This document shows, in pieces, positions 6,919 to 13,816 of a stretch of DNA of 17,792 nucleotides. Position 1 is the stretch's first letter. Each line of letters opens with the position of its first letter. Origin of the DNA: an uncultured Sphingobacteriaceae bacterium (GTDB lineage: Bacteria > Bacteroidota > Bacteroidia > Sphingobacteriales > Sphingobacteriaceae); the NCBI GenBank assembly GCA_946480915.1, contig CAMLLO010000060.1:1-17792 (forward strand), read 5' to 3'. Both the position numbers and the translations under genes were made by a program. The notes beneath the pieces are model-generated. The model made no database searches and was not told the DNA's origin. It saw nothing but the letters and a program-made list of their open reading frames with translations.

Positions 6919-6933
6919 GAAGCTACAAGCTTC
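6919..6933. repeat. 3' hairpin of RAYT copy 2
   Basis: GAAGCTACAAGCTTC (6-bp perfect stem, 3-base loop) begins two bases after the RAYT stop codon. The identical hairpin is the right-half landmark of the ~160-bp elements. Confidence 0.7.
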
Positions 6934-6972
6934 TTATTATCTGCAGAATTGAACTGCTGTTTTTATAATGAC

Positions 6973-6993
6973 GTCGTAGCGAGACGCTACGAC
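6973..6993. repeat. Strong hairpin, 9-bp stem
   Basis: GTCGTAGCG and CGCTACGAC form a perfect 9-bp stem with a 3-base loop. No T-run follows, so it is more likely a REP-type palindrome than a terminator. A degenerate relative (TAGCGATACGACCAGTCA) lies near 12755, and both are followed by CCAGTCA. Confidence 0.6.
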
Positions 6994-7054
6994 CAGTCAC
7001 GAAGTATATTTTTAAAAGACTAATTTGAAAGACTGTTTGCTAAACTCTTATTAA

Positions 7055-8632
7055 ATGAAATACATAGTAGTACTCATTTGTATAATTCTATCGGCATTTG
7101 GCGGACAGGCCGGGCAGCAGCCCGCAGTCTATTCCGGCAGTATCAAAGGGTATACTGCAACCGCAGGATTTAAAACAGGCAAGGTGTTTGTAAATAACGT
7201 TACAACGGGCCGACAGGAAATGTATCTGATCGACATTTCTCCTTCTGGAAAATTTTCTGTAGAAATTCCCTTAAAGTATAATAACGAAGTCTGGATAAGT
7301 TTCCCCTTTTTTCAGGGCACTGTTTATTTAGAACCCGGAAAAGAACTCGTACATGATTTCGATATTTCTATACCGGCTAAGGTGTCGTCGGTATTCCGGA
7401 ACGATGGCGGGGTAGTTAACAACGATTTTAATAAGGTTAGGGCGATAACCCAATATAACTGGAACAAAGTTTACGCTGATATTTATGGACTAACGCCCGA
7501 GGAATACAAAGCCTATTTTTTGGCTATACAAGCCGAAAAACTGGCTGCTGTTGAAAACCTGTCAAAAACAGAGAGATTAAGTAAAAAAGCAGTTCAGCTA
7601 GCCACCGCCGATATAAAATACGACATTGCCATTGAACTGATGAATTTCAATTCTAAAAGAGAATCGGCATATAGAATAAAAAATAAAGTCGGTTTTAAAA
7701 ATAGGGTACCGGTAATAAGCGAGGTAAGACTTGATACAGGTTATTTTGATTTTTTGAAAACCTTTAAGTATAACGATTCATTCGGTATGCAATCTTTTAA
7801 GTACTACATTTTTATAAACAGATTAAAATTTCTCGATCTGATTTATAATATGGCTGAGCCGATCGATTATACTGAACAGATTAATCATTTAAAGCAGCTC
7901 GATACTACCGACGCGAGTATAATGGCCATTATAACAGATCTAAGAAAATCAATGAAAAACAAGGCTAGAGAAGTTGGGGCGCTTGAAGGTGCCAGGCCTA
8001 TTGTATTGAAAAGCTTGTTAAAAACAGATATTACTCTCGAGCTTGAACTGATGGAGTTGCAGGATTTGTGCCAAGGGATTTATCAAGAAAAGATTCCGTT
8101 ATCAAATGCTACCCTGGATAGTTTAAAGCGGAGGTTCCGATACACTTCATTTTTTATGTCACTAATCGACCTCAATAACAAGGTTAGAAAGGAGATTGAA
8201 ACTAGTGAACATCAAGACGGTTACGCAGCTAACAAGATGCCGGCTATAAGCACCGACAGCATTTTTGATAACATCATTAGCAAATACAAAGGCAAGACTA
8301 TTTTTATCGATTTTTGGGCAACTTGGTGTGGCCCCTGTCTTCAGGGAATTCAGGAAATAGAACCGATAAAAACTGCCCTCGTGGATAAAAATGTGGTGTT
8401 TATGTATATAACAAATGATACCTCGCCTGAGACAGCTTACCGAACTCTGATACCGAAAATTAAAGGGGAACATTACCGGGTAACAGCCGACGAGTATAAT
8501 TTATTATCAATACGATTTAAGATATATGGTATCCCTCATTACGCTATTGTAAACCCGGAAGGTATAGTGGTTAACAAGGATTTTCACTGGGTGAATACAG
8601 AGGATGTGAAAAAAGCGTTGTTGACTAATTAA
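7055..8632 (+). CDS. Exported TlpA/thioredoxin-like protein
   Basis: A 525-residue protein with an N-terminal signal peptide (MKYIVVLICIILSAFGGQAG) and a C-terminal thioredoxin-fold domain from about residue 400. The fold carries W424-C425-G426-P427-C428 in FIDFWATWCGPC and the downstream cis-Pro segment YGIPHYAIVNPEG. The N-terminal ~390 residues are mixed: a beta-rich part (~25-115, with a pattern like the DUF4369 domain that often precedes TlpA domains in Bacteroidota), then a mostly helical part. The protein is probably a periplasmic thiol-disulfide reductase of the TlpA/ResA class; the substrate is unknown. It stands alone between two RAYT loci, with no cytochrome c or Dsb genes nearby. 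Confidence 0.85.
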   Translation: MKYIVVLICIILSAFGGQAGQQPAVYSGSIKGYTATAGFKTGKVFVNNVTTGRQEMYLIDISPSGKFSVEIPLKYNNEVWISFPFFQGTVYLEPGKELVHDFDISIPAKVSSVFRNDGGVVNNDFNKVRAITQYNWNKVYADIYGLTPEEYKAYFLAIQAEKLAAVENLSKTERLSKKAVQLATADIKYDIAIELMNFNSKRESAYRIKNKVGFKNRVPVISEVRLDTGYFDFLKTFKYNDSFGMQSFKYYIFINRLKFLDLIYNMAEPIDYTEQINHLKQLDTTDASIMAIITDLRKSMKNKAREVGALEGARPIVLKSLLKTDITLELELMELQDLCQGIYQEKIPLSNATLDSLKRRFRYTSFFMSLIDLNNKVRKEIETSEHQDGYAANKMPAISTDSIFDNIISKYKGKTIFIDFWATWCGPCLQGIQEIEPIKTALVDKNVVFMYITNDTSPETAYRTLIPKIKGEHYRVTADEYNLLSIRFKIYGIPHYAIVNPEGIVVNKDFHWVNTEDVKKALLTN

Positions 8633-8652
8633 TCAGTCGCGTAAACCCCTCA

Positions 8653-8738
8653 CTGGCTTAAGTTTCAGGCGCTGCCTTAAGCTCGGGTAAATAAGCTTTG
8701 CCAATAAAAGGATTTTGTAAATCCGTCTATTATGTCCC
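8653..8738. repeat. ~160-bp element, copy B (left half)
   Basis: It starts CTGGCTTAAG and runs through TAAGCTTTGCCAATAAAAGG, the hairpin GGATTTTGTAAATCC and TATTATGTC. It then switches directly into the REP of the next RAYT instead of continuing to its own right half. Confidence 0.75.
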
Positions 8739-8789
8739 CTGCTACCGCGAGCATAAGTCGCTTGCTGGTTCGAGCTTGCAGCTCGGACC
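8739..8789. repeat. REP-like palindrome upstream of RAYT copy 3
   Basis: GCTACCGCGAGCATAAG plus a 23-base hairpin at 8767-8789 (arms GGTTCGAGC / GCTCGGACC). An inverted counterpart lies directly after the gene at 9382-9447, so the RAYT is bracketed by oppositely oriented REPs. Confidence 0.75.
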
Positions 8790-8832
8790 TTTTATATAAA
8801 CGATAATTCCTTATCTTGGATCCCATCTACCG

Positions 8833-9378
8833 ATGAGTCGTAACTATAAATTTTACAACAAAGAAGGGCTATACTTTGTCAGCTTTGCTACCATTAACTG
8901 GATCGATGTTTTCGTCCGCGATGAATACTTTATGGCATTAGTCGGCAGCTTGGCTTGGTGTCGCAACGAAAAAGGAATGGAAATATATTCGTGGTGCATC
9001 ATGCCAAGTCACGTACATTTGGTGTTCAGAGCAAAAGATGCTAATCCTGGCGAATTGCTAAAAAGTTTCAAAACATATACTTCAAAAGCTTTGCAAAAAA
9101 TGATTGAAGAACATCCTCAGGAAAGCAGGAGAGAATGGATTTTATGGATGATGGCTCGGGCAGGATTAAAGAACAGTAATGTGAAGAATATGCAGTTTTG
9201 GCAACAGCACAATAAGCCTATCGAGTTATGGAGCCCGGAAGTAATCGATCAAAAAGTCGATTATATTCATAACAATCCCGTTGTAGCGGGTTTTGTAACA
9301 GAAGCTCATTATTGGAAATACAGCAGCGCCATAGATTATTCAGGCGGTAAAGGGATCCTGGAAATTGACTTTGTGTAA
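8833..9378 (+). CDS. RAYT, REP-associated tyrosine transposase (intact)
   Basis: A 181-residue Y1_Tnp-type protein with the HUH motif H60-V-H62 in CIMPSHVHLVF. It then has ESRREWILWMMARAG, MQFWQQHNKPIELW, YIHNNPVVAGFV and a C-terminal SSAIDYSGGKGILEIDFV. The start ATG at 8833 is conserved in the dead copy at 5952. The gene is bracketed by inverted REP palindromes, the usual RAYT layout, so it is probably a functional REP-mobilising or REP-maintaining enzyme. It is the likely source of the pseudogene at 5952. Confidence 0.9.
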   Translation: MSRNYKFYNKEGLYFVSFATINWIDVFVRDEYFMALVGSLAWCRNEKGMEIYSWCIMPSHVHLVFRAKDANPGELLKSFKTYTSKALQKMIEEHPQESRREWILWMMARAGLKNSNVKNMQFWQQHNKPIELWSPEVIDQKVDYIHNNPVVAGFVTEAHYWKYSSAIDYSGGKGILEIDFV

Positions 9379-9381
9379 TAA

Positions 9382-9447
9382 GGTCCGAGCTGCAAGCTCG
9401 AACCAGCCAACGCCACCAGATTCGTGCATTATGCTCGCAATAGCAGG
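9382..9447. repeat. Inverted REP downstream of RAYT copy 3
   Basis: Arms GGTCCGAGC and GCTCGAACC (9382-9404) are the reverse complement of the upstream hairpin, and ATGCTCGCAATAGCAG further on is the near reverse complement of the upstream CTACCGCGAGCAT segment. It begins four bases after the stop codon. Confidence 0.75.
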
Positions 9448-9574
9448 GTAAATAAGCCTTGCCAATAAAAGGATTTTGTAAATCCGTCTACTATGCCTCT
9501 AGAAGCTACAAGCTTCTTTCTATAATAGGCATTAAGCCAGGCTTCCCCACAGTCTTCGCGTAAGCTTAAGCCAG
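9446..9574. repeat. ~160-bp element, copy C (left end missing)
   Basis: It begins at GGTAAATAAGCCTTGCC, so the CTGGCTTAAG end is missing. It then has hairpins GGATTTTGTAAATCC and GAAGCTACAAGCTTC and ends CTTAAGCCAG. The junction with the RAYT REP lies at 9446. Confidence 0.75.
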
Positions 9575-9641
9575 AAAGGGGGTAGCAGGGGCCTGTCTCT
9601 TTTCCGCACCAAAAGCCTTTAACTATAAGATGGTGATATTT

Positions 9642-10061
9642 TTACTTCCAGATCTTCCACGTAAAAACCAAATATAAAATGGCAACACCGGTCCACAACA
9701 GGAACGCTTCAAAATGAGTTTCAGGGAAGCCTCGGGATTGGGATATATATGCACCGGTGAGCAAGATCAATAAAATGGCAAAACCAAAAGTCAGTATTAA
9801 CTTCCTGGCCTTATTTAATGGTTGATGGGCAGTAACAGTTTGTCTTTCTGAGATGGTCAATTCCTGCTCAATACTTATTGGTGCAAATTCCAGTTGATTT
9901 GCTAACACATCTAATGAATATTGCCGTGGCATTACTTCGCCCTTTTCAATACGCTGCACCGACCGCAAACTTAGTTGGGTCATATCTGCCACCTGTTGCT
10001 GGGTATATCCTTTTTTAATACGGCTTTGCTTTATTAAGTGGCCAATTTGCTGGGTATTCAA
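9642..10061 (-). CDS. XRE-family transcriptional regulator with membrane anchor
   Basis: 139 residues. Residues 6-60 form a Cro/C1-type helix-turn-helix (IKQSRIKKGYTQQQVADMTQLSLRSVQRIEKGEVMPR), and the C-terminal part has two hydrophobic helices at about 88-107 and 118-137. A membrane-anchored XRE protein is a common arrangement in Bacteroidota. Translation appears to start at TTG (complement of 10059-10061): there is no in-frame ATG upstream, and the HTH begins within a few residues. It diverges from the CPBP protease gene across a short gap holding two tandem 10-bp repeats, so it probably regulates itself and that gene. Confidence 0.85.
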   Translation of the reverse strand: MNTQQIGHLIKQSRIKKGYTQQQVADMTQLSLRSVQRIEKGEVMPRQYSLDVLANQLEFAPISIEQELTISERQTVTAHQPLNKARKLILTFGFAILLILLTGAYISQSRGFPETHFEAFLLWTGVAILYLVFTWKIWK

Positions 10062-10080
10062 CTTATCTAAAGTATGTCAA

Positions 10081-10100
10081 TTACGTCATTTTACGTCATT
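10081..10100. promoter_or_regulatory. Tandem 10-bp operator-like repeat
   Basis: TTACGTCATT occurs twice in direct tandem in the gap between the divergent XRE and CPBP genes. The 10-bp period is about one helical turn, so two regulator molecules would bind on the same face. It is probably the binding site of the adjacent XRE protein; this is inferred from position. Confidence 0.5.
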
Positions 10101-10158
10101 GCTAAAAGGCGTAAATGTTACAACGCTAAATATAATACTTTTATCAAAACTTACTCAA

Positions 10159-10857
10159 ATGGCTGGCTTAGTAGTAGAACTTATAATATCATGGTTATTG
10201 CTCAAATTTGTTCTTAATAAAAACCTTTTGGTGCTTGGGTTTAAAATCAATAGCAAACAACTTACACCAATAATAATAGCTTTATTTATACCGGTGGCTT
10301 TCCTGGTTGTTCATTTGGTGGGTATATCATTGTGGGTAAAAAGCCCCTATCATTTAAACCCGCATTATACTTTCGCTGCATTTACAAACTCGACGCGGTA
10401 CGTATTAATATCGGTCGTTTATGAGGAATTGATATTCCGCGGAGCGCTATTATATATATTAATCAAAAAAATAGGTACTCAAAAAGCAGTGCTGGTATCT
10501 GCAATAAGTTTTGGTTTCTATCATTGGTTTACAATGGGTGTATTAGGCCAGGTAGTGCCTATGCTGTTTGTTTTTACTATTACTGCTATCATGGGATATA
10601 TATTTGCATTGTCCTTTAGCATAAGTAAAACCATCTATTTTCCATTCGCTTTACATTTGGGTTATAATTTTACTTTTATGATCATATTTTCCCGAAGTAA
10701 CATTGGCGAGCAATTATTGATCCCGATGTTTAAAAATGACCCGATTAAAACAGGGGTTGCATTTCAAACAGTTACTACGGCAATACATTATATCGTTTTT
10801 CCATTTATTATATGGTTGTATTTGCGTTATATGAAAAAGCGCATAGTCAGCGTATGA
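10159..10857 (+). CDS. CPBP-family intramembrane metalloprotease (CAAX/Abi type)
   Basis: A 232-residue polytopic membrane protein with about six hydrophobic helices. The CPBP motifs are E89-E90-x3-R94 in VVYEELIFRG (motif 1), FGFYHW with H122 (motif 2), and HLGYNF with H166 and N170 (motif 3). Family members are membrane-embedded glutamate-type metalloproteases; bacterial ones are linked to bacteriocin self-immunity and processing, and the Abi name is historical. I chose ATG 10159; a TTG at 10099 would add 20 residues but overlap the operator-like repeat. The divergent XRE gene is the likely regulator. Substrate unknown. Confidence 0.82.
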   Translation: MAGLVVELIISWLLLKFVLNKNLLVLGFKINSKQLTPIIIALFIPVAFLVVHLVGISLWVKSPYHLNPHYTFAAFTNSTRYVLISVVYEELIFRGALLYILIKKIGTQKAVLVSAISFGFYHWFTMGVLGQVVPMLFVFTITAIMGYIFALSFSISKTIYFPFALHLGYNFTFMIIFSRSNIGEQLLIPMFKNDPIKTGVAFQTVTTAIHYIVFPFIIWLYLRYMKKRIVSV

Positions 10858-10980
10858 TGAACATTCCCAAAAAACTGCTAACTATGATCAGCGGCTTCGG
10901 TTTAAATTTAAGAATCAAGTTCTTAATTCGCGATGACATAAACCTTGGCCACTGCCTGGCGAATGAAGGCAACTGCCTCA

Positions 10981-11159
10981 CTGGCTTATTTTGTTTTTCC
11001 TGACTTAAGTTTCAGGCGTTGCCATAAGCTTGGGTAAATAAGCTTTGCCTATAAAAGGATTTTCCAAATCCGTCTAGTATGTCGCCAGAAGCTGAAAGCT
11101 TCTTTTTATAATAGGCATTAAGCCAGGCTTTGCACAGTCTTCGCATAAGCCTAAGCCAG
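10981..11159. repeat. ~160-bp element, copy D
   Basis: It starts CTGGCTTA, has an extra ~20 bases (TTTTGTTTTTCCTGA) before CTTAAGTTTCAGG, and then the family landmarks. The first hairpin is decayed (GGATTTTCCAAATCC). The second hairpin carries a base change (GAAGCTGAAAGCTTC) that keeps the stem. It ends CTAAGCCAG. Confidence 0.75.
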
Positions 11160-11233
11160 AAAGGGACATCTTAGTGCAGTGGCTCACGTGACAATCTACA
11201 CTATACTGAACCGGGCACGCTATACGAATCATA

Positions 11234-11253
11234 TAATCTTAAACTTAAGATTA
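11234..11253. repeat. Perfect AT-rich palindrome
   Basis: TAATCTTAA and TTAAGATTA, 9-bp perfect arms separated by AC. It lies just before the 11-bp tandem repeat in a stretch with no gene. It could be a protein-binding site or part of a decayed element. Confidence 0.5.
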
Positions 11254-11302
11254 AATAATGCTAAAGATTATATTAGTTACTGTTAAAGTATCTCTTATAA
11301 GA

Positions 11303-11357
11303 GGTACCTTATAGGTACTGAAAGGGTACTTATAAGGTACTTAAATAGTACTTTAAC
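11303..11357. repeat. 11-bp tandem repeat, about five units
   Basis: Units with constant 11-base period: GGTACCTTATA, GGTACTGAAAG, GGTACTTATAA, GGTACTTAAAT and AGTACTTTAAC. The GTAC core is invariant while the A/T tail varies. The period is close to one helical turn. It could be an array of binding sites or a minisatellite; no gene is placed to use it. Confidence 0.6.
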
Positions 11358-11381
11358 CCCTTACTCGGTTGAGTCCAACCA

Positions 11382-11520
11382 CTGGTTTGAGGTTCAGGTA
11401 ATGCACAGAGCAGAGGTAAATAAGCTTTGGCAATAAAAGGATTTTGTAATATCCGACTATTATGTCTCCAGAAGCTACAAGCTTCTTTTTATAATAGGAT
11501 TAAGCTAGGCCTTTTCACAG
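11382..11520. repeat. ~160-bp element, copy E (right end missing)
   Basis: A degenerate left end (CTGGTTTGAGGTTCAGG), then TAAGCTTTGGCAATAAAAGG, TATTATGTC, GAAGCTACAAGCTTC and TTAAGCTAGGC up to TTCACAG. At 11521 the sequence switches to the IS3 transposase remnant, so the final CTTAAGCCAG is missing. Confidence 0.7.
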
Positions 11521-11712
11521 CGGTATAGAACAGACCAAAGAGCAAAACACCGAGCTGTAAAACTTTACAACGAGGACAGGCCACACTTTAGCATTGGTCT
11601 GCTTACACCTGAACTGGTTCATTCAAAGAATCTGATAGCAGAGAAATTATGGAAAACTATTATCAAAGAAAGTACAATTGTAAACCCATTGCAGACAATA
11701 AACAGCCTGTAA
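11521..11712 (+). pseudogene. IS3-family transposase OrfB remnant (C-terminus only)
   Basis: An open frame of ~63 codons ending at TAA 11710-11712 reads ...HRAVKLYNEDRPHFSIGLLTPELVHSKN... The YNxxRPHxSLGxxTP signature is the C-terminal end of the DDE integrase domain of IS3-type OrfB. There is no start codon and no catalytic D, D or E region. The upstream boundary coincides with copy E of the ~160-bp repeat, so the rest was deleted or replaced. Confidence 0.75.
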
Positions 11713-11737
11713 ATGTATAGCAGGATTATTATAAAAA

Positions 11738-11764
11738 CTGTAAACTTATTTTAGGACGATACAG
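11738..11764. repeat. Probable right end of the decayed IS3 element
   Basis: CTGTAAACTTATTTTAGGAC and then GATACAG, 25 bases after the transposase stop. The position and the TGT-A-AC-TATTT-AGGAC pattern resemble terminal inverted repeats of Bacteroidota IS3 elements. The matching left end is not in the window. Confidence 0.45.
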
Positions 11765-11786
11765 GTAATTAAGTATTTCCGGCCAC

Positions 11787-11921
11787 CACCCCCTTTAATT
11801 CCCCCGCCGGACGAGGGACACTAAGCGCTTTAGCAAAACGCCTTAAAATGACTGAACGCCAAATGCGACGTTATGCAGGCTAGGCATCCAGTGTCCCCCC
11901 CTGGCGGGGGTAGGGGGGGTG
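11787..11921. repeat. Large imperfect inverted repeat, C/G-rich arms
   Basis: Arm 1 (11787-11822; CACCCCC, CCCCCGCCGG, GAGGGACACT) and arm 2 (11890-11921; AGTGTCCCCC, GGCGGGGG, GGGGGGTG) are imperfect reverse complements of ~33 bases around a ~67-base spacer. It is a typical dispersed hairpin element, without coding capacity. Confidence 0.6.
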
Positions 11922-12054
11922 CGTATTTCTGTGAGAACCTTATAAAAACGATAAACAACTCAAATCGTCCTCGTTTGTACGAGGAGGTAGCGAGGTCTGC
12001 GAATTCTTCGCTCAATTTTGTAACCTGCTAAAAACTTGTAACTTGCCTTACTAA

Positions 12055-12264
12055 ATGCTTATCGCCATACTTTCCAAAGACCGAGTTTTAAGAGAAGTAA
12101 TTCCAAGCCTTCTTTTTTATCTCGCGTTTGCTCTATCCGTTTATTTGTTTGATAAAGCTGTACCTAGTGGGCCATGTACACCGGGAGGAATAGTTTTTCT
12201 TTTCATTCTTCCCTTTATTAGTGCAGCTCTTTTGTTGAAAGGAATTTATCAGAGAAACGGTTGA
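12055..12264 (+). CDS. Small two-helix membrane protein, unknown function
   Basis: A 69-residue hydrophobic protein with predicted membrane helices at about residues 15-35 and 45-62, joined by a Pro/Gly-rich loop (KAVPSGPCTPGG), and a basic tail (KGIYQRNG). I do not recognise the family. It is convergent with the CDGSH gene. Amino-acid composition and a clean ATG make it plausibly real, but conservation cannot be judged from this window. Confidence 0.45.
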   Translation: MLIAILSKDRVLREVIPSLLFYLAFALSVYLFDKAVPSGPCTPGGIVFLFILPFISAALLLKGIYQRNG

Positions 12265-12298
12265 GGATTCTTATACATGACTTGGTTAGGAGGGGTTA

Positions 12299-12523
12299 TT
12301 AGACTTTCTTTGGTGGCAAGTCGAATGCAACTGCTTCGTGGTCAAAATGACCGTTGTGTGATCCATCACAAAACGGCTTGTTCTTAGAAAGTCCGCAGCG
12401 GCAGATAGATACCACCGTTCGACCTTGCAAGCCATAGGAGTTGCCTTCCCTGTCAACAATCTCAAAATCGCCTTCAATTTTTACCGAGCCGTTATTATTT
12501 ATTGTAAGTTTTGTAGTTGCCAT
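12299..12523 (-). CDS. CDGSH iron-sulfur domain protein
   Basis: 74 residues. The motif CRCGLSKNKPFCDGSH (about residues 42-57) supplies three Cys and one His, the C-x-C-x(S/T)x3-P-x-C-D-G-(S/T)-H signature that binds a [2Fe-2S] cluster. The domain is preceded by a short beta-rich N-terminus (TTKLTINNNGSVKIEGDFEI). Small bacterial CDGSH proteins are thought to act in redox or iron-sulfur chemistry; no specific role can be given. The start at ATG 12523 is preferred to ATG 12556, because a promoter-like motif lies at 12538-12545, inside the longer frame. Confidence 0.92.
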   Translation of the reverse strand: MATTKLTINNNGSVKIEGDFEIVDREGNSYGLQGRTVVSICRCGLSKNKPFCDGSHNGHFDHEAVAFDLPPKKV

Positions 12524-12537
12524 TTTTCTATTTTGTG

Positions 12538-12545
12538 CAAAAGTA
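12538..12545 (-). promoter_or_regulatory. -7 promoter element for CDGSH gene
   Basis: On the minus strand this reads TACTTTTG, an exact TAnnTTTG match, 14 bases upstream of the CDGSH ATG. It supports the shorter start and a short 5' leader. Confidence 0.5.
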
Positions 12546-12589
12546 TAATAATGCATTAAGTAAAACGATTAAATTCACATAAGCTCTTA

Positions 12590-12746
12590 CTGGCTTAAGT
12601 TTCAGGTGCTGCTTTCAGTTTGGGTAAATAAGCTTTGCCAATAAAAGGATTTTGTAAATCCGGATACTATGTCTCTAGAAGCTACAAGCTTTCTGTAATA
12701 GGCATTAAGCTAGGCCTTTCACAGTCTCTGTCTAAGCTTAAGCCAG
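12590..12746. repeat. ~160-bp element, copy F (full length)
   Basis: CTGGCTTAAG to CTTAAGCCAG, 157 bases, with hairpin GGATTTTGTAAATCC and a shortened second hairpin (GAAGCTACAAGCTTT). The central junction reads ATGTCTCTAGAAGCTAC, which resembles the RAYT copy 2 start fused to its stop region. After it, 12747-12884 holds a decayed hairpin relative (TAGCGATACGACCAGTCA) and the promoter region of the lipoprotein gene. Confidence 0.8.
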
Positions 12747-12884
12747 AGCAGGGTAGCGATACGACCAGTCAGGAGATGGTGTTGACTGATTTAACAAGAT
12801 TTTTAGCGGAAATCAGGAAATAAGCTGCAAATTGGAAATGGAATAATTTATTGTATATACTCGATGAGTGCAATTGTCTGAAAA

Positions 12885-13574
12885 ATGAAAAGACTGTGTT
12901 TCTTCTTAATGTTTTCGATCCTAGCTGCTTGTAAACCAGACAAAAAGATTTGTGAGTTCATGTCAGAGAACGAAGAACTGTTGATTTACAACAATATCTT
13001 AACAGACCTGATTGAGAATAGGATGCATGGCAGATACCTCGGGGCTAAAGAAGAAGAGATCAGAGAAAAATACTATTATAATAATATACAGAATCCCGAC
13101 ACAGCAAGAATGGATATTGAGTTCATTAAGGCTCACAACTCCATCTTCGGTAGACCTTCGAAATTCTGTACAATATATCTTGATACAGTCACGCGAAGAA
13201 AATTCTTTTACGACAGAGTGAGGTTTGAGCAAGACATTAAATTTAAAACATTACTTAGCCAATATACCAACAATCCTCGTGCCGCCGTGGATAGTTTGAA
13301 CGGACTGCAACAGAGATATTCACCTAATGATTTTGGATTATGTACTGCAAGGATTGAGAAATTAGAAAATTCGAAAAATGATTCAGCAGCATGCACTTTT
13401 GGGCGACTAAGACTTTCAAAAATTGTATTAAACGATAAGAAAGATAAGGGAATAATGTTCTATGATTGGCATTGCGGTACTATGGGTCTATGTGGACATA
13501 GTGGAATAATTGAATTTATCAAAGGGACTAAAAGATGGGTAATTAAAGACTTTCAATATTGGAGTGTTTACTAG
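12885..13574 (+). CDS. Lipoprotein of unknown function
   Basis: 229 residues with a lipoprotein signal peptide: MKRLCFFLMFSILAAC, lipobox LAAC, lipidated C16. The mature part is charged and helical at first (residues ~30-130), then has a Cys-containing C-terminal region ending HCGTMGLCGHSGIIEFIKG...WVIKDFQYWSVY, which looks beta-rich. That tail resembles the end of many Bacteroidota lipoproteins that carry a small sensor-like or NTF2-like domain, but I cannot name a family. It is a single gene between repeat elements. Confidence 0.75.
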   Translation: MKRLCFFLMFSILAACKPDKKICEFMSENEELLIYNNILTDLIENRMHGRYLGAKEEEIREKYYYNNIQNPDTARMDIEFIKAHNSIFGRPSKFCTIYLDTVTRRKFFYDRVRFEQDIKFKTLLSQYTNNPRAAVDSLNGLQQRYSPNDFGLCTARIEKLENSKNDSAACTFGRLRLSKIVLNDKKDKGIMFYDWHCGTMGLCGHSGIIEFIKGTKRWVIKDFQYWSVY

Positions 13575-13796
13575 TATCCTCACAGACTGTAATCCTCACT
13601 GCCTTAAGTTTGTTGGTTCCGGTTTAACTGTAGAGTGCTGCTTGAGCGTTGTGGGTCTCTAAGGTAGCAAACTGCTATCTATTGAGTTCACGTCCGGCTA
13701 ATGCTACTTCTTTTCTTTATGGCAACCTTATAAAAATAGTAATCTTAAGAAAATCATCATTAAAACGATTATCTCCATCATATCTGCCTCTGGTTC

Positions 13797-13816
13797 CCTT
13801 CTCCTCGAGGAGAAGG
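13797..13816. repeat. Perfect 20-bp palindrome, dispersed hairpin family
   Basis: CCTTCTCCTC followed by its exact reverse complement GAGGAGAAGG, then CTTAGGGATGAGGTGA. The same element, in reverse orientation, ends the window at 17741-17792. It is a dispersed intergenic hairpin that may also act as a terminator. Confidence 0.6.

Larger units (their letters stand above)
10858..12054. other. Gene-poor, repeat-rich stretch
   Basis: About 1.2 kb without an intact gene. It holds two copies of the ~160-bp element (10981 and 11382), a perfect palindrome (11234), an 11-bp tandem repeat (11303), an IS3-type transposase remnant (11521) and a large C/G-rich inverted repeat (11787). The parts are listed separately. 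10858-10980 and 11160-11230 show nothing I can identify. Confidence 0.6.

Noticed and set aside
10099..10158. Longer CPBP protein from TTG 10099
   Set aside because: The TTG lies in the tandem operator-like repeat, and ATG 10159 begins just before the first membrane helix.
10812..11003. 63-codon frame overlapping the CPBP gene end
   Set aside because: It runs into repeat copy D and has no recognisable features.
11303..11357. Possible CRISPR array
   Set aside because: Units are 11 bp with no spacers, and there are no cas genes.
11830..12015. 61-codon minus-strand frame
   Set aside because: It is produced by the C/G-rich inverted repeat and is low in complexity.
12524..12556. Longer CDGSH protein from ATG 12556
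   Set aside because: The extra segment contains a TAnnTTTG promoter-like motif, and the shorter start gives the usual small CDGSH length.
12635..12823. 62-codon frame
   Set aside because: It lies inside copy F of the ~160-bp repeat and its flank; the frame is not shared by other copies.
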